Origin: Filosporella fistucella
Taxonomy: Eukaryota > Ascomycota > Leotiomycetes > Helotiales
Direction of reading: 5' to 3'
NCBI GenBank assembly: GCA_030077755.1
Contig: JAQJZZ010000010.1
Location: forward strand, 4,526,001-4,590,000
Length of the DNA stretch: 64,000 nt
The notes beneath the pieces were generated by a model. The model worked only from the letters and a program-made list of their open reading frames with translations. It searched no databases and was not told where the DNA came from. Below are positions 32,405 through 46,000 of the stretch, piece after piece. How positions within the stretch are numbered: position 1 is the first letter of the stretch; each line of letters starts with the position of its first letter. A program made the position numbers and the translations under genes.

Positions 32405-34834
32405 ATGCTCTCGAACCCACCTCCAACCTCTGCCGAGGTTTCTCACTTTTTCGAAACCCTCACAGCCATCAACCCGAATGAATCGCAGCACATCCTAAAC
32501 CACTCCGTATACGATGCCGGCTTGGGTTCTGTTGGCACGAGTGAAAGATCGGACATGGAGGACAGGTCGGAGTTCCATGATGCGAGCGATGAGGACCAGG
32601 ACATGTCAGAGGGAGGTGCGGCATTGACCATGACTCTTTCGCATGCAGAGCAACTCAATGCTGAAATGGATATACTAGACGCAGAAGTAATGGGCCACGA
32701 TAATCTCGTAGGCCTCTATCTCGACACACAATACTCTTCCGTAGAAGATCATGACGGCTATGGCGATGTTCTCTCAGAGGAGTACCATGCGCAGCATCCT
32801 ACGCAATCGGAAGGAGCAACTCAAAATATCTTTCAACCCACTCTGGGAAGCGCAGTGAGCCTCCCAGCTGCAATGTCAGAGGTCTCCCAACAATTGCAAT
32901 ACATACAAGACGGGCAACAGCATGCGGAATCGGTGGATGCACTAGATGAACCTCACGGAACTTTCATCAATAATAGTACTCCCTCCATTCTCTTATCTTC
33001 ACTTGCAACCACTCAGGCTCAAAGTATCAATGCTGGAAGCGGTCCATACATGGATTTTGTCTCGCCAGCAGAGATGTACTCTGCACAAAATATTCAGCCC
33101 TCAGCAGGGTTTACGACAGCCCCGCATCTCTGGAGTATTGAAGGTTCAACCCCGTCACCTGCTCTAGATGTGTTGGTGTCGTCGCAGAATCAGCCATCCA
33201 ACCCCCATAACATTTCTCTGGATGTTAATATCATGGATGATTCGTCCGAAGCTGACTTTACCGAAGTGGAAGATCAGTTTAACCTCAGTCTTGGAGACTT
33301 TCTCTACGAATGGGCAACCTCGCCACATGAAGAATCGAGACGTCGCTTTAGAGGCCCCTCATTGACCGCACTTCACGAGCACAGGCTGGAAAAATTAAGA
33401 CCCGTCCAACGAAGTGATCTTCGTGGTGAAAGGTGTGACATTCAACGGATTAATTGGAACAATCTTGGTGTTACCAGGGCCGAAGCACGAGACCGACGGA
33501 GACGCACTTACAAAAACTACACGAATCTCAGATTAAAACATCAGCTTCTCGTGAGTCTTAAGTATAATACAATTTTGCAATAGTACTGATTTTCCTAGCC
33601 GCGTCAAAAGGGCCTGAGAGCTTCAGATAATCAAAACTTCTTCAGGTTCAATCGAATGGATTTCGATCATGAAGTTCATCTCTCCCATTTTCAGCTCCGA
33701 AATCTCATGGCCTGTGCATCTCAAGACCATCTCTTCTATGCTGGTAAATCAAAGGTAATGCAATGGAATCCAAGAGGCGGGACAGCGGCCACCCAAGCCG
33801 CCGTTGCTATGGACCTTACCGACCCTGATGTTCAACCTTTTCACACATTTTCAGGCGGTATACAGATCTCCACTCTGACTGTCGGCCACGATATACTCGT
33901 TGCTGGTGGCTTCTGTGGAGAATACGGCCTGGTCAACTTGAGGGCAGAAAAAAGTGCGAAACACACCGAAGGCCTCATCACAGACCATGTGAATAGCATT
34001 ACGAATCATGTGCAAGTACACTTATCACGAACCTCCTCGTCCCCGCTTGCTGCCTTTGCGTCAAATGACAACGAGATGCGAATTCTAGACATCAGCACGA
34101 ACAAATTTATTGCAGAGCACAAGTACGAACATGCAATAAATAGCACCGCGATATCCCCTGATCAACGTCTCCGTGTCCTTGTCGGCGACACTCGAAATGT
34201 TATGATTTGCCATTCCGAGACCGGTGAGATATTGCAAAGCCTGGATGGTCACCGGGATTTCGGGTTTGCGTGTGACTGGGCGGATGATGGTTGGACCGTC
34301 GCGACCGGCAACCAAGACATGCAAGTCAAGATCTGGGATGCCCGTAAATGGACAAACAGCTCAGGTTTTGGACAACCGATCGCTACTGTGGCTGCCGAGA
34401 TGGCAGGTGTGAGAAAGTTGAAGTTTTCACCTCTAGGTTCAGGAAAGCGAGTGTTACTTGCTGCCGAACCGGCAGATATCATAAGCGTGATTGATGGGAA
34501 CAACTTTGCTAGCAAGCAACAACTCAGTTTTTTCGGAGAAATCGGCGGTGTTGACTTTACAAATGATGGCCAAGACCTCATTGTTGCCAATTGCGATAAC
34601 ATGAGAGGCGGCCTAATGCAATACGAAAGGTGTGGTTACGCCAGCGAGGGACTTCACAATTTGGAGGAATTCCGTAATGCCAGTCACGGCGCTGGCCATA
34701 TCAGACGAAGAAACGAAGGTTATGACTGGATGTCTAGGGATGAAGATTTGATGTATCATCCAAAATCACGAGGAACCGATGCCCAACGACAAAGGAAAGC
34801 TGCATTGTTGGGAGTGACAATGGGCCATTTTTAA
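32405..34834 (+). CDS. WD40-repeat protein similar to the S. pombe C2A9.03 group
   Basis: Two exons, 32405-33550 and 33599-34834, encode 793 aa. The 48-nt intron starts GTGAGT and ends TTCCTAG. The first 300 residues are acidic, disordered and Ser/Gln-rich (YSSVEDHDGYGD and similar). After a basic linker (EARDRRRRTYKNY) comes RQKGLRASDNQNFFRFN, then a WD-repeat propeller over about residues 410-690 with motifs such as MQVKIWDARKW. The C-terminus ends RRRNEGYDWMSRDEDL then a basic tail. Members of this group are poorly studied; WD propellers act as protein-interaction platforms. The acidic first part suggests a nuclear or transcription-linked role, but this is inference. The start ATG sits after a CT-rich leader. 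Confidence 0.8.
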
Positions 34835-35808
34835 ATGGAGCCGAAGGATTGTACAGTGCCTACTTCGAGGGCAGGGGTTTCCTACTTTACCGGAATCATG
34901 ACTTGTACTGCATTTACTGATGGCACCTATATTTCTTTTCTTCGATTGATACCATGGGATTTTTATGCTGAGGTGTAGGGATGGATGCATCATAAATGGA
35001 TGGTACCTGGTGGTACCAATGGATTGGGGGGTAGCATAGTCATTTTCGATTTCTTCTTTTATACTCGGTTGTCTTCACGAGGCATCGGCTCCAGTGACCC
35101 AGCTGATACACCGAGGTCACATAGCACATATTAGCATGGGCTTACTTGTTTCATTTTTCTTTCTGCATAGTTCACCGGGAATTATTATATGGAAGCGGAC
35201 CTATGCATTTGATCTTTAGCGTGGAGTTTGGGGATGATCGAATTGATTCATCTAGGTCTTGGTTGCATGCTCTCGGGAAGCGTATACTCGGGGAACGGTT
35301 CCGACCAGTCATTATTGTGAGGGCGGCATAGTATATAGTATATGATACAAAAGCTTCATTTCCCGCCGAAGTCACAGCTTCGAGACCGAGCCTTTTTTCT
35401 GCAGCTTCGTAATGAGCTTGAATGTGATGATAGAAAGTCTCTTGGTTTTAATTAGACTCTCACGATCACCCATTTGCCTCTCGGGTTAGTCATACGACAC
35501 AGCAGTGAGAGGAGAATAGGCTAGTCACTCTTAACAGTTACTAGATACTTCTTGATTCCATAGACGAGAGGAGTAAATCGGGATTTGAGATAGAGCAGCA
35601 CAAGCGACCCCTATTTAAGCGATAAGCCCCCAGTTACCCCGCTCCCGATCTCCCTTCTATACCTACCTACCGCCTGGGGTATTTCCCCGAGTACAAGCGT
35701 AATCACCAGCTCTTTATACCAAATAGTATCTTATTTTACTGTGGAGAGCGAAATCCTCTTTCATATTGACCGATCGAAATAAAAATAATTCACCAGAATC
35801 ACGTACAC

Positions 35809-35844
35809 CGCGCATAGCGCGTGGCACACTTCAAGCGTTTGAAG
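35809..35844. repeat. Two adjacent short hairpin-forming sequences
   Basis: CGCGCATAGCGCG (5-bp arms) at 35809-35821 is followed by CTTCAAGCGTTTGAAG (6-bp arms) at 35829-35844. Further CTTGAGG/CCTCAAG pairs follow to about 35890. Role unknown. Confidence 0.5.
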
Positions 35845-36010
35845 CTCTTGAGGGGCTTGAGGAGTTTTAAGCACCTGGGGACCTCAAGTGCAATATGCGT
35901 CGAGGACACAACTTTGTTTCACAGGTGAGGTATATGTGGTGCATCTCGAGGAAGCCTTCTAGGTAATTGTAATTCAGTAGATTTGACGATGGACTGTGGT
36001 ATGTATACTG

Positions 36011-36037
36011 GGTGTACTAGGTGTACTAGGTGTACTA
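36011..36037. repeat. 9-nt tandem repeat, three copies
   Basis: Three perfect copies of GGTGTACTA, followed by GGTAC. Related to the GTACCT-type motifs seen in other intergenic regions. Confidence 0.7.
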
Positions 36038-37252
36038 GGTACATCTCATATGGGATAGAAAATTGGTAGATATAGTAATACAAATATTCTTATTCTATGG
36101 GATTCTGAATATCTTATTAGCTTGTAGGTAGGTTTTAGATATCGCTGGTATTATGTTAAGTTTTATGTATAAGTAGTTGACATGAAGATTCCCTCCGAGC
36201 TTAAAAATATGACATGGAAATGAGAAATCTAAATTCAACGTAAGGAAGACAAAATTCTCCTTTGAACTTGGTAATTCACTCCATGGAAACTCGTCTCAAA
36301 TATTCAAGTGGAAAGTGGTTCTTATTTACCTTTGATTGTGTTATAGATATCTCCAGAATTTGCTTGTTCGAGAAGCTGTTTGTTATATGGACTTCCGGAG
36401 TCGAACTCAGAAGGGGGTGACCTTGTAGATCTACATTTCAGTCTCTGTCTTTCCATTCCAGGTTCATAAAAAAATGAAGTAAAAACAGTCATGATATCCA
36501 CTGCACAGGTGTATTGTACTTCACTCCAAAAGGTATGAGATGTCGACCCCAGATACAAATTTTTACAAGATCCAGTGGTGAATGGTGGAAGCACTCTTTC
36601 TTAGGTGTGAAAAATATGAACTCCGTTGATTCTTTAGGTTACAGATGAATGACAATTCAGAAGTTCTATAGACTTCAGACGCCACTTTACTCGTCTACCA
36701 TGATAGTACATTCCTAGATCTGATGCTGCAGAAAATAAACTGAAATTCTGCTTCTCGAGTGCGTTACATATGGAAAGAATCCATCTCCTTAAAAAAAAAT
36801 TCAAAAAGAGTACACGATTCTAGTGGATGCCGGCTGGAGAACCGAAGACGCTCCGAGAGCGAAATAAAACATGAATCGGTTTTTAGGTTCCCTGAACTTA
36901 CAAAATGAATCAAGGCATTCATCCAACCCTCCAAACTGTGAGCACCGAGCCGAGTCATCACGAAGAAGAAAACCCATATTTGATCGACCAAAAGGTAATA
37001 AACACTATAAGTTACAATGCAATAAGGTAAAGTACAATTGCAAGTCAGTTTGACAGATTCCATCCCACCATAACTTTCCCACTCCCTCCCGAGACGTCCG
37101 ATATATCCCCTTCTCCAAAAACAGATTCTTCATTATATGCCGCGTGACAGATTCAGAACTACTTCGTACCGTCCATAGCCCATTTTTTCTAATATCCATC
37201 CATATGCACCATCGACAAAAGAAAATGCTTCATATGTGCAAGATCCGATCGC

Positions 37253-39038
37253 TTAGAAGACACCGATAGCTCCCCAGCTCTGCTCACATCCGAAAGCTCC
37301 CTTGTCCTTCCAGAGATCGTTGGTGTATGAGAACATGACTGAGTGTCCACCGACGGCCTCGGAGATACCCTTGACGGCAATAGCTTGGTCCTCTGGGGTA
37401 GGGCATGCGAGACCGTTGCAAGTACCTGCTGAAGGCCATCCGGTCTCCAAGTTGATACCAGTCTTTCCTGGGCAGAGACTATCGACAATATCGAGTTGAG
37501 ACTTGACGAAGGAACCGGCGTGGGCAGAGTCAACATCGCTGTTGAAGAATGGGTGGATGTTGCAACCAACAACATCAACGGCACCGCAAAGAGCACCGGC
37601 ATTTGCTTGCCAGATGTTAAGAGGCTCAGTGGTGGTGCAAGGTCCATTGTAACCGTGAGCGGCGAAGGAAGATTTGCAAGATGAGACGAAAGCAGCCAAC
37701 TCGCCAGCGGAAGCGTATCCGGAGAAGATAGCCTCGTTACCAATGACAACAAGGTCAACCAAGTTCCACTTACCCCATGCAATGATGTGATCAACTTGCT
37801 CTTGGGCAGCTGCGCATCCACTGGCGGTGATGAAAACACCAATGATCATCTTAAGTCCGTGAGCCTCACATGCAGCGCCAATGTTCTCAAGACCGGAGCA
37901 GTCAGTGCTGTAAACACGGACAGCTTCGAAGCCCTTTCCAGCAATAACGGCAATATCAGCAGCGACCTTTCCAGCATCCTTGCAGTGGCCGTTGCTCTCC
38001 TCATATGGAGAGTAAGTGATGGCCCATTGCTTTCCATTGTTTCCAAGCTTACCAGGGGTCGAAGTTGCCGCCTTGTTTGGGGTAGCTTTGGGTGGTGCAA
38101 CGGTTGGGTAAACCTCAGCTGGCTTGCTAACAACGGCGTAGGTTGGAGCTGGAACCTCAGATGTGTATGGGCAGAAAACAACATAGTTGGTCTCGGTGAT
38201 GGTGGTAACAACCTCCTTTTGGGTGTAAGTACCTGGGTGATACGAAGCTGGGGTTGGGTAGACCCAGACGGTCGAAACGGAGCAGCTGGTGGTCAAAGGA
38301 GCAATAGTATATGTTCCGGCTGAGGGGCAAACATATGTGGTGGTCAAGACAGTGCTAGTAACAACACCAGAGTTGGTTGTAACGGTAGCATATGGGCAAG
38401 TAACAGTCGTAGCGGTTGTTACAACAGTAGTAACACCTCCGGCAGTGTGGGTACCTGGAGCGATATGGGTGGAAGTAGCGCCGCAAACAGTCGTCTCTTC
38501 AGTAAGAGTAATTGTCTTTGCTGGGATGGTATAGACACCTGGAGTGGGGCAGGTGGTTGCCAAAGGAGTGGGAACAACTCCTTTGGGGGTATAGGTGGCG
38601 GTGGCAGCAGGTGTGCTCGAGGAGGATGGTGGGGGGGCCATTGCGGAGTAGGCTGTTGGTGGTGGAGGTGGGAAGTAAACTGCCAGACATGTTAGAATCG
38701 AGGTATATTGCCAATGTTTCCAAAGATTTTCAACATACGGGTTCCCTCGCCGGTGATCGTAGTATAGATCTATCATGATAGTCAGTAAGAGATATTCGAG
38801 CACCCAGGCATGAAACATCTCCATCTCTCAACTCCATGAGCCGATCCAAGATTGAGCATGTTCGAGGAATACGGACCGTTGTGCAACCACAAGTTGGCTC
38901 AGGAGCCTTTCCGGTAGTCAAGTTCAGTCCTCTCTCCATGTGGAAAGCCTGGTGAGCATGGCGACGAGCGGCATGAGGTTTGGCAGCATAAACGCCTGTA
39001 GCAATCGCCGCAGCGACTGCAAGAACTCCGGCCTTCAT
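37253..39038 (-). CDS. btgE: Cell-wall glucanase of family GH17 (Scw11 / btgE type)
   Basis: Three exons, 39038-38877, 38769-38739 and 38679-37253, encode 539 aa. The middle exon is only 31 nt; introns are 107 nt (GTCCGT...GATAG) and 59 nt (GTATGT, branch TCTAACA, ...GGCAG). Splicing yields CGCTTIYTTITGEGTLYFPPPPP, the family's N-terminal signature. Residues 1-18 (MKAGVLAVAAAIATGVYA) are a secretion signal, followed by a His-rich pro-region, a long Thr/Val-rich low-complexity stalk and a GH17 domain over about residues 265-539. Catalytic residues are the acid/base Glu in VVIGNEAIFSG and the nucleophile Glu in GINLETGWPSAG. These enzymes cut or re-link beta-1,3-glucan during wall remodelling and cell separation. 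No GPI signal is seen; wall retention would be by the stalk. Confidence 0.92.
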
Positions 39039-42000
39039 ATTGAACAATTAATTCCTTTGCAGATTATCGTAGAACGTAAAAGTGGTCGATCTGGGTTTTC
39101 TGTTTTTTTCTGGTCGTAAGAGTAACGAATGCCCGCTGAAAGAGTGAAGCGGTGGTGATTTTGGAAGGATACGGCGGAGGTTGAAGAGGAGGATCACAGC
39201 ATCGACATCAGAGGAGAGGGCAGGAGAAGAAGGGAAAGAAAGGTAGAAGAAGAGAAGAAGAGATGAGACGGGGTGTGGAGAAGATCAAAAGGGAAATAGA
39301 GGGCTTGGCGCAGCGGCGTATTGTCTGTTCGGGTGGTACGGGCCAGACACAGAGGGGGAGGGGAGGGGAGAGTGGAATTGGGAAAGGCTGTGAGGTGTGA
39401 AGTGTGGATGTGCAGCGGCGGATATGGGTGTGCATATGTGGATGGAGGTCTGTTTCCAGGACGGGGCGGACTGGGGGTGGGAAGAGGTAGAGTTGGTGGA
39501 GGTGAGAGATCATAGATGAGCATTCGAGCAGTGAAAGGTGAGAAGTCTCTCTTCACAATGACTCTCCCAGTCTGCCAGTCTGCTCTGAACCAGTTCATCT
39601 GATGATGTTGTCCAATTGTTGATCTGCCATTGCATTTCTGCATTTCTGCAGTGTCTCCCCCGACTACCATTTCATCTCATCTCATCTCAACGCGCCAACG
39701 TCGACCAACGCTCGCTCTGCATGGTGGTGAAGGAAGCTGTACCTGGACTCGACTCGACAGACAGTGGACTGGCACCCATGAACTGGGATTGGAATTAGAA
39801 TTAGAATTAGAACTAGGGCTAGGCTGGCTCGTTCCTCTCGGCGCATTCACACATCACTTGTGGAACTGACTGCGCTTTGCTGGTGGACTCATGCTGGGCC
39901 AGCCAGTCGGGAAGTTTGTCGAGAGCAGGACATGCTAGGTAGGCGGGCTTGGTAGGTGAAGAAAACAAAATAAGTTAGGTTGGTAGTTCGCGGGGGAAGA
40001 TGAAGACGAGAGATGTGGTGCACGACAGGCGGTTGTGCCCTGACTAAGCCTCTTTGGGGTTGTTGTTTGAGTGCAATCATTTAAGCTCAAGACCATTCAA
40101 TTTCCCGCTCGTATTGGGCGCTGGGCCAGAGACCACCAACCACCACTCATCACTCACCAAACCGTCGTCGCTCTGTGTCGTTTGACTTCTGGAAGGTGAG
40201 GTAAGGTATGGTCTTGTCTTGTCTTTGCGGTCGGTAACTTAAGGTAATTAGATAATCGACAGTAGTCAAGAGTCAAGACAAACAATTATCCTAGCGGGCG
40301 ACACAACTTGTTGACTTGATTTGCTAGTCCGACCTCCTTTTCCTCCTCCAGCAGTCATCACCACCACCTCCTCACCCTCGCCAACCGCTGCAATTTATCC
40401 AGTCGACCGTCACCGCCCGTCAGACTGACTCAAATCTTGTTTACTTTCAACTAATTTGCTGAACAATTGGCCATGCAATTAAAGTTATCAGCTCGCTGCT
40501 GCTGCTCACCGTCATCATTGCATCACTGTCTCTCTCCTGATGATATTATCCTGAATATCTTCAACACCTATACCACAAAAATATCATCCCTCCCCTTTTG
40601 CATCATGACTCCTGACTCGAAATCACCCTCACCGTCCCTCTTCACATCGCTGGTCGTCAAGCGATCACTTGGCCACAACAGCCGGTCATCTTTTGGCAGC
40701 TGCACGTCCTGGGTTTTGTGCATGACTAGTCAGGAACAGAACTGAACAGACTGTCCAAGCTTATTATTAACCAGCTACCGCTATTATAACTCCAACCCAA
40801 ATTAGCCACCGCTAGCCGGCGAACTTCCTCAAAACAGCGTCCAGTTCCCAGCGTCTTTGCGCTTTCGCCTCCTCAATGCCGCTTAGCGCTCAGCAAAAAG
40901 AGATTGCACTGTTCGCATCTGTGTGTTCACTGCTCATAGTCATCATGCAACCGACGCCGAGGCGACTGAAAAACATTTTGCCCATGATCAAAAATCTCCC
41001 GGCACCCCCTCGTACCGTCTGATTGCTCAACCTCTGCCCAGCTGGCTGTTATTCGGAAAGGACCCGTTCTGCTAAAATTAAATCGGTTTTTGCAGTTGAA
41101 GATCTGCCGTGCTTCCCGCTGCGAAAGGGGGGGCAAGCAAAAGGAGGCGTAAAAGCTCAACAATCCGGGGAAGACTGGGAAGTGCATTTCTGAAATGCAA
41201 ATATTGAAGACGCCACGAACAGAAAAAGGATTTGTGGCAGTGACTACAGAATTCACGATTTCATGGTATCCAGATCAAAATAGCAGAGACCTCTCCTGCG
41301 TTATGAAACCGAGAACAAGAAACGAGTATGCAAGTAATCTAAAGCAAGGTCTTGGACCAACGTCAAAAGCAATGCAAAGCTTATTCGAAACCCGGCATGG
41401 CCGGTACAGAAACGGAACAGCTTTTGACCAGAAGAAACATCCTTATCGTCTTTCTTCCATCGAGCTTCCATTCCATTACCAGCTTTTGTTGTGTTTCTCC
41501 GCGTGCATCGCCAGATGATATCAATCTTGTTCCAGTGTTCAATTTCTGTTTCAAGCTGATGTTACCTCCAACTTGATTGTTGCTGAGGCGTGGCATGTCC
41601 CTAATACAGTCAGTCTCCGTGGAGATTGGAAGTCAAAAAGGGGATTGGCATTCTTGTTTTTGTCTACTCGCCACAGGTCTTCTCAGCAAGGGTCTCGATA
41701 CAAGGGAATAAAGTGATGTATCAAGCTCTCTTTTGGTACTATCAACCAGATGGGAAGTCTCTTCCTCGTCACTAGAAGGTCGCGTGACCCAAGTTCTCAC
41801 CTGTGAAATCAATTACTCGATACTCAGCCAATTCAAAGCTCAGACGATCTTAATGGATCACTCTGTAACCCCACCCACGATAATGGTTCTACTCAGCACA
41901 TACACAATTACAGTATTTCAGACATCTATTCTTTATCATATGAATGAATTAGAATCAGGACTGTCTCAAGATATCCCTCATTACTCCCAAATCAATGTTC

Positions 42001-43077
42001 AAATCAACGATTTGCTTACTATTTCAATACTTTATCGCAGACTGTTAACCTCAAAGAATATTCGGACATCCCCGCAATGGCGTGGCAACTCCATATACCT
42101 TGGCTAGAAATTATATGCTACGCACAATATTCCTTGGTATTCCAATCCGCTAGATCTTCCGATGTCAGAACGAAAGTTATTAGATATATGCTGGCGGACC
42201 TGGAACTCGCTTGGTGATCCCAGGCACGAAATCGTGTTGGCAGGAGCTGTAAATCATGTAGACACGGCCGAGGGTGGCTCTAACTTCTGCTATAACAGAA
42301 ACTCTGCTCTCCAATGCAAGAATGTGTGATTTTCAACCCTAAATGTTTATCCCCTCCCGCCCCTTATCAATATACATCCATCTATCTACCAATTCAGAAG
42401 AGACCAAAGGCAGTTCTCTTTTCTCTACTTTCATTCATTCATCTCGCTATTACTTTAGTATCCCTTCGCTGATTAAAAGAATAAGATATTCCTCTTGCTC
42501 GAGGTGCTAATTAAGAAAGGTAATTTGTATGACTTGAAAATATCACATATGTTATAAGATTAGCATGAACGAGGATGGATGGCTGAGAAGTAGGAGAAAT
42601 ATAGGGAGATATTGTAAAGAATGATGAAGGGGTTTGTAAATGGTTAAAGAGCGTGAGGATTAGTTGAAAAAAACTAGATCATAGATCTAAGAGTTGGAAC
42701 AACACTTACTTAATTGCACAAACTCTACAAAGCCATCCTGGTATCCAATGGACTTCGCATCGTTTTCTTGCTACCTTTTCAATCCTTCCTTTTGACACAA
42801 CGATCATACATATTCAAGGTACTTTCACATCTTGCCTCACAAACAGTAAATCACGGCCAAACATATATCACAGCATGTACAATCCCAACTTCAGAGTACA
42901 AACTATGCATTAATTCAGGTCATAGACCAACACCTATCTTATGCGGAGGGACACAATTATACAATTCAAACGCCCTCAAAAGCACAATGCCCATTTTCAA
43001 AATCCAACTTATTCAATCCACCTCCCAAATGCAATAATCCAATTGACTTCTTAACCATTCTTTCCTTTCAACGCCAA
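39039..43077. other. 4-kb intergenic region with CT-rich promoter and unexplained coding-like patches
   Basis: The left part (39.05-39.55 kb) is purine-rich on the plus strand, so CT-rich in the sense of btgE, as expected of its leader and promoter. Another strongly pyrimidine-rich plus-strand stretch at 40.32-40.56 kb looks like a leader but no long frame follows. Two overlapping open stretches at 41948-42326 have coding-like wording but no clear gene. Nothing else recognised. Confidence 0.4.
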
Positions 43078-46000
43078 TCACACATCAGAGTACTCATCAT
43101 ACCCCTGTTGCATGGGCCACTGTTGAGAAAGGTGACTACCCTCCTTGCTGTACCCTTGACTCCAAGCGGCATTCGACTTCATCCTGCGCTCCTTCTCGAA
43201 CTCGCCCCATCTCTTCATAGTAATCTTAGAACTATCAAATTCTCCCTCATACTCGATACCAGCTTTCTTAGTCTTCTCACCAGCAGTCTTGCGAGTATCT
43301 CCCCAAGAGAAATCGTCGAATTTCCAGAACGCGTAGGTTGGAAGGATAAAATTCCAGAGGGGAAGCGAAAGAAGGTAGATGAACATCCATGCGACGTAGG
43401 ACCAACGGTGAGCGGTAAGGACGATGAGGACAGCCGGTAGACCAAGAATCAGACCTAAAAGAACAAGAGGAATAATTTGTGGTGGTGAATGAACAATTGA
43501 GATGATAACTAGAATGTGTTAGCTAGGAACAATCACGAAGATGAGGTTGTACATACTGACGTAGCAAGTGAACGCAATAGCAGCCGGAAGAACCAATGTA
43601 CCAATAAGCTCTATACCAACAACAAACTGCATACTGAAGCAGAAAGTACCACAAAGATCTCGGACAAGAACCAGTTCCATGAGATTGTGAACGGTACTGT
43701 TGATCCATCTACGTCTCTGGGAGAGAAGAACACCAAAAGTCTCTGGTACAGTGGTTTTGCAAACAGCCTGAGGAACGAAAACTTGCTTGCGCTTAGGGAA
43801 CGTTCGAAGCATGAGTGTCGAAAGATAACGATCCTCTCCAAGTAAGAGCAAATTCTTTTTGTGCAGAGTATCAACGACATTCTCCGAGTAATGCTCGACA
43901 ACGTCAGGATTGGCAAGAATAGGGACCCAATAATTGTCGCCACCCTTTGGAGCTTTGATTCTGTACATACAGAAACAACCAGGCAAACAGGTGACACCAC
44001 CGAAGACGGATTCGAATGACTTGGAAAGGTGATGGGAGATGAAGTATTCGAAGACTTGAATTGCAGAAACCCAGCTAGCCCTTTTGTTGGCAATCTTAGT
44101 CTCTCCACAAAGACCCATGATCTCAGGATCCTTCACCATGGCGGAAACCATGTGTGTCAAGCTGTCGGGGAACACTTTTGTATCGGCGTCAACCATCAAA
44201 ACAACCTCATAGAAGTCGGGTGAGATGCCAGTTACTTTCCATAATCCGTTGAACATTTCGAATTCGAGCTCAGTCATACGTTCATCGAACATAACCTTTT
44301 GCAAGAAAGACATCAAGATAATTTGAGAATCACGTTTTCCTCTGTTTCCGGGTTTGCTCTTAGCCTCCTCATCTGGCGTTCCACACTTGACAACACACAT
44401 CATGGGAACACGTTGTTGTCTATCCAGAGGAATTGTCGAATTGTTTCCATAATCATAGAAACCGGAGTAAACCTTTGCCATATTGTGTCTTTTGGCACCA
44501 CTGGCAACTGCCACATATGAGAACGGCTGCACCTCATGGGGAAGAATGGAGTGATCCTTCATCATGCTCAGCACAATGTCTGGGGTTGACATAGTTTCGC
44601 CCTTGCCCTTGATGATACCATCACAAACGACAAGAATAGTTTTATGACTATTCGGGTAGTCCGTCATAGCAACTGAGTCAAGAGTAGTCCGGATACCAAG
44701 TTCACCTTCCGAGTATGCAGTGACGAGACAGATAGCGTGCGCGAGAGGGTAGCCAAAAGGTTGCCAATCGGCTGGTGGTTGAGGAACGACAGATTCATGA
44801 ATGAAACCCGCTGGCCCTGGCCCTTCAAAATCGCTACCTGTAGCACTATAACCGTTTGATTCTGAGCGCAAAAAGCTGTTGCGACTTCCGTTGGGTTGCT
44901 TAAACATTGGGTTTGGAGGGAGTAGCTGGCTTGTTGACGTTTGACTGGCCATAGTGGTAGGCTGAGGGCGTCCTACACGCGACAATCGATCACCAGCATA
45001 AGGACTTGTGAAGCGAGAAGTTGTGGGAAGGAAAGTGCTTCCTCTCTTGCTCGTCCTATCAGATCCAACTACGGTGCTTCCGACATCACCAGGGATACGT
45101 GGTGGTGCACGGTAAATATCATCTGACCATGCCTCAATTTGCTCGGCTCTCTTCTTCTTGTTTGATGATTGCGATGTCCTTGAAGCAGCGAATTTGCGAC
45201 TGAAGAACCATTGGAAGAGCAAAGCCAGGAGGAATTTGGAGACCACAATCGAGAGGATGAAGACCAAAGATACGTAAAGAACGACCTTGGAAGCAATGCA
45301 TCCTACCGTTTCCGTATCGACAGAGCCAACCTTGACGATCTGCTCCAGACATTGGGCAATCTTCTTATCCTCTTTGGCTTGGAACGAGTGTGTAATATCT
45401 TTGCCTCGAATTGCTTGGTTATAAGCACTGTTGGTATCTGCCAATCGAGCGAAAACCTCCGGAACAGTCACTTCAGTTCCATTGAACCAGTTCAAGAGAT
45501 TGAGGTCAAGCACATTTCCGGAGTAGACGACCAGATTTCTCGATGAATTCTTGATATCGTCCCATGTGAAATATACATCGAGAGGTGGCTGTAGCTTAAA
45601 GTAGAAAGCATCTCGGGCGGCGGCTTGAGTGTGACAGGCATAACCAAGGTAATAAGGGATAGACTTGTTGACTGGGCTAGATCCGTCCTGTTTGAAAGTC
45701 GTACATGGGAAGTACCAAGCAAGTTCGCCATTCGAGTTGGTGGGGACATCAGAGCCTGGGGTCAGGGTGATGAGATCTTTACACTTGCCATTCACATTTT
45801 GAAACAAGAAACTTCCGTCCATACCACCATACTTTTCTGGCAAGTCGTACAAGACATTGGCATTGTTAGGAATACCTCTAGCGGCTGGATGTTTTGACCT
45901 CGAGAGGTCAAAAGCCTTGCCGTGGAAAATCATGTATCCGGAATCGACCTTGTTGATTTGGAGCCGAGTTGCAGGTGAGCCACAAACAACTTGGGTAAAT

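Larger units (their letters stand above)
34835..37252. other. Convergent intergenic region with small repeats
   Basis: About 2.4 kb between the WD40 and btgE genes. AT-rich parts lie near 36.05-36.25 kb and 36.7-37.0 kb. Two small hairpins lie at 35809-35844 and a 9-nt tandem repeat at 36011-36037. Minus-strand frames of 90-99 codons at 36.3-37.1 kb show no domain features. Confidence 0.45.

Noticed and set aside
36390..36430. Possible tRNA T-arm (GAGTTCGACTCC on the minus strand)
   Set aside because: The arms do not pair as a T-stem and no A-box or acceptor stem is found upstream.
37189..37842. 217-codon minus-strand frame
   Set aside because: Shadow of the GH17 glucanase in another frame of the same strand.
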